From positions 868,001 to 932,000 of the forward strand of contig NZ_SLZK01000003.1 in the NCBI RefSeq assembly GCF_004341105.1: a stretch of DNA of 64,000 bases, read 5' to 3'. Both the position numbers and the translations under genes were made by a program. Positions 60,953-64,000 of this stretch are shown here, piece after piece. The stretch is from Rhizobium sp. BK418. Its GTDB lineage: Bacteria; Pseudomonadota; Alphaproteobacteria; Rhizobiales; Rhizobiaceae. The notes beneath the pieces were generated by a model that ran no database searches, was not told the origin of the DNA, and worked only from the letters and a program-made list of their open reading frames with translations. Positions within the stretch are counted from its first letter, which is position 1. Every line of letters begins with the position of its first letter.

Positions 60953-61651
60953 ATGTCTAAACAAAAGGACGAAACAGTAGCGGGCGCAACGCCTTCGGAG
61001 ATGGAAACGGCGGATGCCGCTCCGCTCGACCGGCGTGCCCGAAAGCGCCTTGCCACGCGCCGCGCCATCTCGCTTGCCGCCGATCGTCTGTTTTTCGAGA
61101 AGGGGTTCGAGAATGTGACCGTCGATGAGATTGCGGCGGCGGCCGATGTCGGGAGGATGACGGTGTTCAACCACTTCCCGCACAAGGAGGATATGTTCTT
61201 CGATCGGGACAAGGAGGCGCGCGAGACGCTGCGCGAAGCCCTGCGGCAGCGCGATCCCGAGGTTTCGCCCATCGAGACATTGCGGCTGCTGGCGCATCAG
61301 CTCGTCAGGCAGCAGACGCCTTACCTCCTGTTTTCCACGGTGAGCGAGGTCTTTTTCGAGACCGTGGAGAATAGCGAGACGCTGAAGGCGAGGGCGCGGG
61401 CAATCCGGGACGAGATTGCGGGGGAACTGGCGGTGGCGCTTGCCGAAAGCGCAGGGCAGGACGCTGACGATCCCAAGGCGAAGCTTGCGGCCGCCATGCT
61501 GCTCGCAAGCTGGAGCGTCGCCTTCATCGAGGCGCACCGGAGCTTCCGGCAGGGGCGGGATGCGGAGAAGGCGAAGTCCGTCTTCCTTGCGCTCGTCGAT
61601 CGGGGAAGTCTGGGTGTGAAGGCGGCGATGGCGGGCACGGCTTACGCCTGA
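60953..61651 (+). CDS. TetR-family regulator of the efflux pump
   Basis: A 232-residue TetR protein. The HTH is FENVTVDEIAAAADVGRMTVFNHFPHKEDMFF (key IAAAADVGRMTVFNHFPHKED, about residues 60-80), followed by a helical ligand-binding domain. It is divergent from the Tet-type MFS gene and the two operators at 60872-60930 support mutual repression. Its message ends at the terminator at 61664-61699. Confidence 0.9.
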   Translation: MSKQKDETVAGATPSEMETADAAPLDRRARKRLATRRAISLAADRLFFEKGFENVTVDEIAAAADVGRMTVFNHFPHKEDMFFDRDKEARETLREALRQRDPEVSPIETLRLLAHQLVRQQTPYLLFSTVSEVFFETVENSETLKARARAIRDEIAGELAVALAESAGQDADDPKAKLAAAMLLASWSVAFIEAHRSFRQGRDAEKAKSVFLALVDRGSLGVKAAMAGTAYA

Positions 61652-61663
61652 AAAGGCGGAATC

Positions 61664-61699
61664 AAAAGGGCGCTCGACCCTTGCGGGGAGCGCCCTTGT
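61664..61699 (+). terminator. Intrinsic terminator after TetR gene
   Basis: AAGGGCGCTC (61666-61675) pairs with GAGCGCCCTT (61688-61697) as a perfect ten-base stem with a 12-base loop, preceded by AAAA and followed by GT. It lies 15 bases after the TetR stop (61651). Confidence 0.75.
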
Positions 61700-61778
61700 C
61701 CTGTGAAGCTCGAACGCGGCTCGACCAACGTCGATACCAAGCGCAAGTTCGTTTTCAGGTGAAGCCGTGATATGATGC

Positions 61779-62027
61779 GTGTCGGCCCGGATTGCAAGAG
61801 GCGAGATCGAGAATCTGCGATATTTCGTTTCTCCGACGGGGGGCGCATTTTCCCTTGAAGATGTGGGGCGACACGACGCCTTTTTCGACCTCAGGGAAAC
61901 CCTGTCCTGGATCGAGGCGCTGCCGAGAATGGAAGCGCCTATCCTCGATGGCGGGCATTTCCTGCTCGAAACGCATGCGGCCGTGGCAACGCGGCTGATC
62001 GCTGAATTTCTCATCCGTACTGCGTGA
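61779..62027 (+). pseudogene. Alpha/beta-hydrolase C-terminal fragment
   Basis: The frame ending at 62027 reads VGRHDAFFDLRETLSWIEALPRMEAPILDGGHFLLETHAAVATRLIAEFL, which is the C-terminal part of an alpha/beta hydrolase with the catalytic Asp region and His in DGGHFLLETH. The upstream part, which should hold the nucleophile and oxyanion residues of a ~290-residue protein, is missing; the frame before about 61850 has no family similarity. A decayed remnant, left after recombination or deletion. Confidence 0.6.
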
Positions 62028-62158
62028 TTGCTCGCTGCGGCGCTCTCCTGCCATTGTGTTTTGGCAGGCTGCGCCATGCCCTGCTATTGTCGCCTGCCAC
62101 GCGTCGATTCCGGCCATCCCGGTCGCGTCTCAGAACGTCGCTCTCGCAGGACCATTCC

Positions 62159-63706
62159 ATGCCCGACCAGTCTGAACCCGTTTCGTCAGCAGTTGCGCCA
62201 GAGCGCAGATGGATCGGCTTTCTGGCGATGTGCCTCGGCATGTTCATGGCGATCCTCGACGTGCAGATCGTCGCGACCTCGCTTCCAACCATCCAGTCAG
62301 CGCTCGATATTCATCCGGATCAGATGAGCTGGGTGCAGACCGCCTATCTCATCGCCGAGGTGGTGGCGATCCCGCTGACGGGTTTTCTGACCCGGCTGCT
62401 GACGATGCGCTGGCTTTTCGTCGCCTCGCTCCTGCTGTTCGTGACCGCTTCTGCGGGCTGCGCTGCGAGCGGCAGTTTCGGCGAGCTCGTTGCCTGGCGC
62501 GTCGTCCAGGGCTTTTCCGGCGGCACGCTGATCCCCTCGGTGTTTTCGGCAGTCTTCATCCTGTTTGCGGATAAGCGGCAGGCGCTTGCCACGACGATCG
62601 CCGGTGTTCTCGCCGTGCTTGCGCCGACCATCGGACCGATCGTCGGCGGTTGGCTGACGGCGACCTATTCGTGGCACTGGCTGTTCCTGATCAATATCGT
62701 GCCCGGCATTCTGGCCGCGCTCGTTGCCATGCGCTCGCTTCCCCGAGAGAGCGTCAACCTCGCCGAACTCTGGCATCTGGATATCATCTCCCTGCTGCTG
62801 ATGGCGGTAAGCCTTGCCGCATTGGAGATCGGCCTGAAGGAGGCGCCGACGAGCGGCTGGACTTCACTCATCGTCACCGGCCTGCTCGGCCTGTTCCTGA
62901 TTTGCGGATGCGCGTTTGCCTGGCGGACATTGCACAGGGCAATGCCTGTGGTCGAGCTCGCCAATTTCGGTGACAGGAACTTTTTGGCCGGCTCGGCGAT
63001 GAGCTTCATTCTCGGCATCGGCCTTTTCGGCTCCGTCTATCTCATGCCCGTCTTCCTCGCCTTCGTGCGCGGACACGATGCGCTGGAGATCGGCATGACG
63101 ATGCTGGTGACGGGCATTGCCCAGCTCATCACCGCGCCGATTGCGGTGGCGCTCGAAAAGCGGACGGATGCGCGATGGCTCTCTGCCGCCGGCTTTGCGC
63201 TCTTTGCCGTTGGTATCGGCATGAGCGCCTTTCAGGACCCGCAGACCGATTATGATGCGATGTTCTGGCCGCAGGTCATTCGCGGCAGTGCCATCATGTT
63301 CTGCCTGCTGCCGCCGACGCGGCTGGCGCTCGGCACCTTGCCGCCGGAGCATATTCCCGATGCGAGCGGTCTGTTCAATCTGATGCGCAATCTCGGCGGC
63401 GCGATCGGCATCGCGCTCATCGACACCGTCATCTACACCCGCTCGGACCCACTCGGCCAAGGTATCTGGGACCGGCTGAAGGCGGGGGATGTGGATATTG
63501 CCGCCTTCGTCGGCGCGCCGCTGCAGGCGATTGCCGGGTATCAGGGCGAATTCGACGCGGACACGACGGCGATGCTCGATCCGCTGGTGCAGACTGCCGC
63601 GACGGTTCAGGCGATCAACGAGGCATGGATGGTGGTTGCGGTGCTGACGGGGTGCGCGCTGCTATGGGTGCCGTTTGCGCGGAAGGTGGAGACAACGACG
63701 CGCTGA
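62159..63706 (+). CDS. DHA2-family MFS multidrug transporter (EmrB/QacA type)
   Basis: A 515-residue transporter with 14 predicted helices. Motif D1-like MFMAILDVQIVATSLPTI near 27-44, motif A LTRLLTMRWLF and motif C LAPTIGPIVGGWLT near 160 identify EmrB/QacA drug pumps. It exports hydrophobic drugs with protons. No EmrA partner follows. CAGGA precedes ATG 62159. It converges with the MarR-family gene at the right edge, which may control it. Confidence 0.87.
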   Translation: MPDQSEPVSSAVAPERRWIGFLAMCLGMFMAILDVQIVATSLPTIQSALDIHPDQMSWVQTAYLIAEVVAIPLTGFLTRLLTMRWLFVASLLLFVTASAGCAASGSFGELVAWRVVQGFSGGTLIPSVFSAVFILFADKRQALATTIAGVLAVLAPTIGPIVGGWLTATYSWHWLFLINIVPGILAALVAMRSLPRESVNLAELWHLDIISLLLMAVSLAALEIGLKEAPTSGWTSLIVTGLLGLFLICGCAFAWRTLHRAMPVVELANFGDRNFLAGSAMSFILGIGLFGSVYLMPVFLAFVRGHDALEIGMTMLVTGIAQLITAPIAVALEKRTDARWLSAAGFALFAVGIGMSAFQDPQTDYDAMFWPQVIRGSAIMFCLLPPTRLALGTLPPEHIPDASGLFNLMRNLGGAIGIALIDTVIYTRSDPLGQGIWDRLKAGDVDIAAFVGAPLQAIAGYQGEFDADTTAMLDPLVQTAATVQAINEAWMVVAVLTGCALLWVPFARKVETTTR

Positions 63707-63730
63707 GGATCTTGATGACGGTACGAATGA

Positions 63731-64000
63731 TCACGGCGGATCGGCAGCGGCGATTTTATCCAGATTTACGATCAATCGCGCCAGCATGGCGACGAATTGC
63801 TCCGCTTCTGATGGTGTGAAGCCATCCAAGGCTTCGCGGTTGCCCTGAAACAAGGTTGCTATCGCCTCGGGCATGCGTGTCTGCGCGTCCTCGGTCAACA
63901 CGATGCGGCTGCTTCGGCGGTCGGCAGGGTCGGGTGTACGCCGGATCAAGCCATCCCGCTCCATGCGGGCGAGCATCTGCGCCATTGGCGGCTGTTCCAC
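63731..64000 (-). CDS. MarR-family regulator, cut by window edge
   Basis: The C-terminal ~89 residues of a MarR protein whose start lies beyond 64000. The visible part covers the end of the recognition helix and the wing (MEQPPMAQMLARMERDGLIRRTPDPADRRSSRIVLT; key LIRRTPDPADRRS), then the dimerisation helices. It converges on the DHA2 pump gene, with 24 bases between stops. MarR proteins often repress drug pumps. Partial at its 5' end. Confidence 0.85.
   Translation of the reverse strand: MEQPPMAQMLARMERDGLIRRTPDPADRRSSRIVLTEDAQTRMPEAIATLFQGNREALDGFTPSEAEQFVAMLARLIVNLDKIAAADPP

Overview
The window is a GC-rich (roughly 60% or more) stretch of alphaproteobacterial chromosome. It is most likely from Rhizobium (the R. 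etli / R. leguminosarum group) or a close relative. The reasons are protein similarity to rhizobial families (D-tartrate dehydratase, a stand-alone NuoB, a KaiC-like ATPase, a diaminopropionate ammonia-lyase operon), many LysR regulators and SDR enzymes, promoter motifs of the EcfG/RpoE2 and alphaproteobacterial LexA type, and a RIME-like intergenic palindrome. The genus is inferred from remembered families, not from a search. I saw no rRNA, tRNA, CRISPR array, transposase, phage gene or replication origin. It reads as accessory-rich but ordinary chromosome: short operons, divergent regulator/target pairs and many single metabolic genes.

Layout. 1-8.2 kb: a winged-helix hypothetical protein, an ABC exporter, a LysR/MFS divergent pair, a GFA protein, a PhnB-like protein and an epimerase. 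8.2-11.9 kb: a two-gene signalling operon, KaiC-like ATPase followed by a PAS hybrid histidine kinase with a degenerate N-terminal receiver. 11.9-16.1 kb: a catabolic operon (diaminopropionate ammonia-lyase, carbamoylase-type amidohydrolase, M20 amidohydrolase) divergent from an Lrp/AsnC regulator. 16.1-18.5 kb: a kinase remnant, a methyltransferase and an FAD oxidoreductase. 18.7-24.1 kb: a surface-glycan-type cluster (GT25, GT4, GINT1-like propeller protein, sugar isomerase, UGT). 24.1-25.8 kb: small genes, including a pair behind a LexA-box-like site, a decayed GFA gene and two tiny membrane proteins.

25.9-34 kb: a methyltransferase, a UBP zinc finger next to a CNB/thioredoxin-reductase-like fusion, a LysR/D-tartrate dehydratase divergent pair, an FkbM methyltransferase and an acetolactate synthase. 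34-46 kb: regulator/enzyme pairs (HxlR with a DHFR-like reductase, TetR with an SDR, XRE with an epimerase, LysR with an SDR), a metallophosphoesterase, a bacterial ionotropic-receptor-like channel and a zinc alcohol dehydrogenase. 46-49.6 kb: a ClpP paralogue, an ArsR/SRPBCC pair with a clear operator, a second NuoB, and tiny genes behind sites resembling the general-stress sigma factor (EcfG) promoter. 49.7-49.9 kb: a large intergenic inverted repeat. 50-54.8 kb: a copper-handling cluster (DUF2946-like, PepSY, PCuAC fusion, SCO, CopC, CopD). 55-64 kb: an MBL hydrolase, a hexapeptide acetyltransferase, a LysE exporter, a cyclase-TPR protein, a TetR/Tet-type MFS pair, a hydrolase remnant, a DHA2 MFS pump and a truncated MarR gene at the right edge.

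Regulatory DNA is unusually readable: perfect palindromes lie upstream of TetR, ArsR, HxlR, LysR and XRE genes, and several convergent gene pairs are separated by strong hairpins. The best candidates for new biology are the KaiC/hybrid-kinase operon, the UBP-finger/CNB-reductase pair, the diaminopropionate operon (possibly for plant N-acyl-diaminopropionates), the EcfG-like promoter cluster that includes nuoB, and the LexA-box-linked orphan operon.
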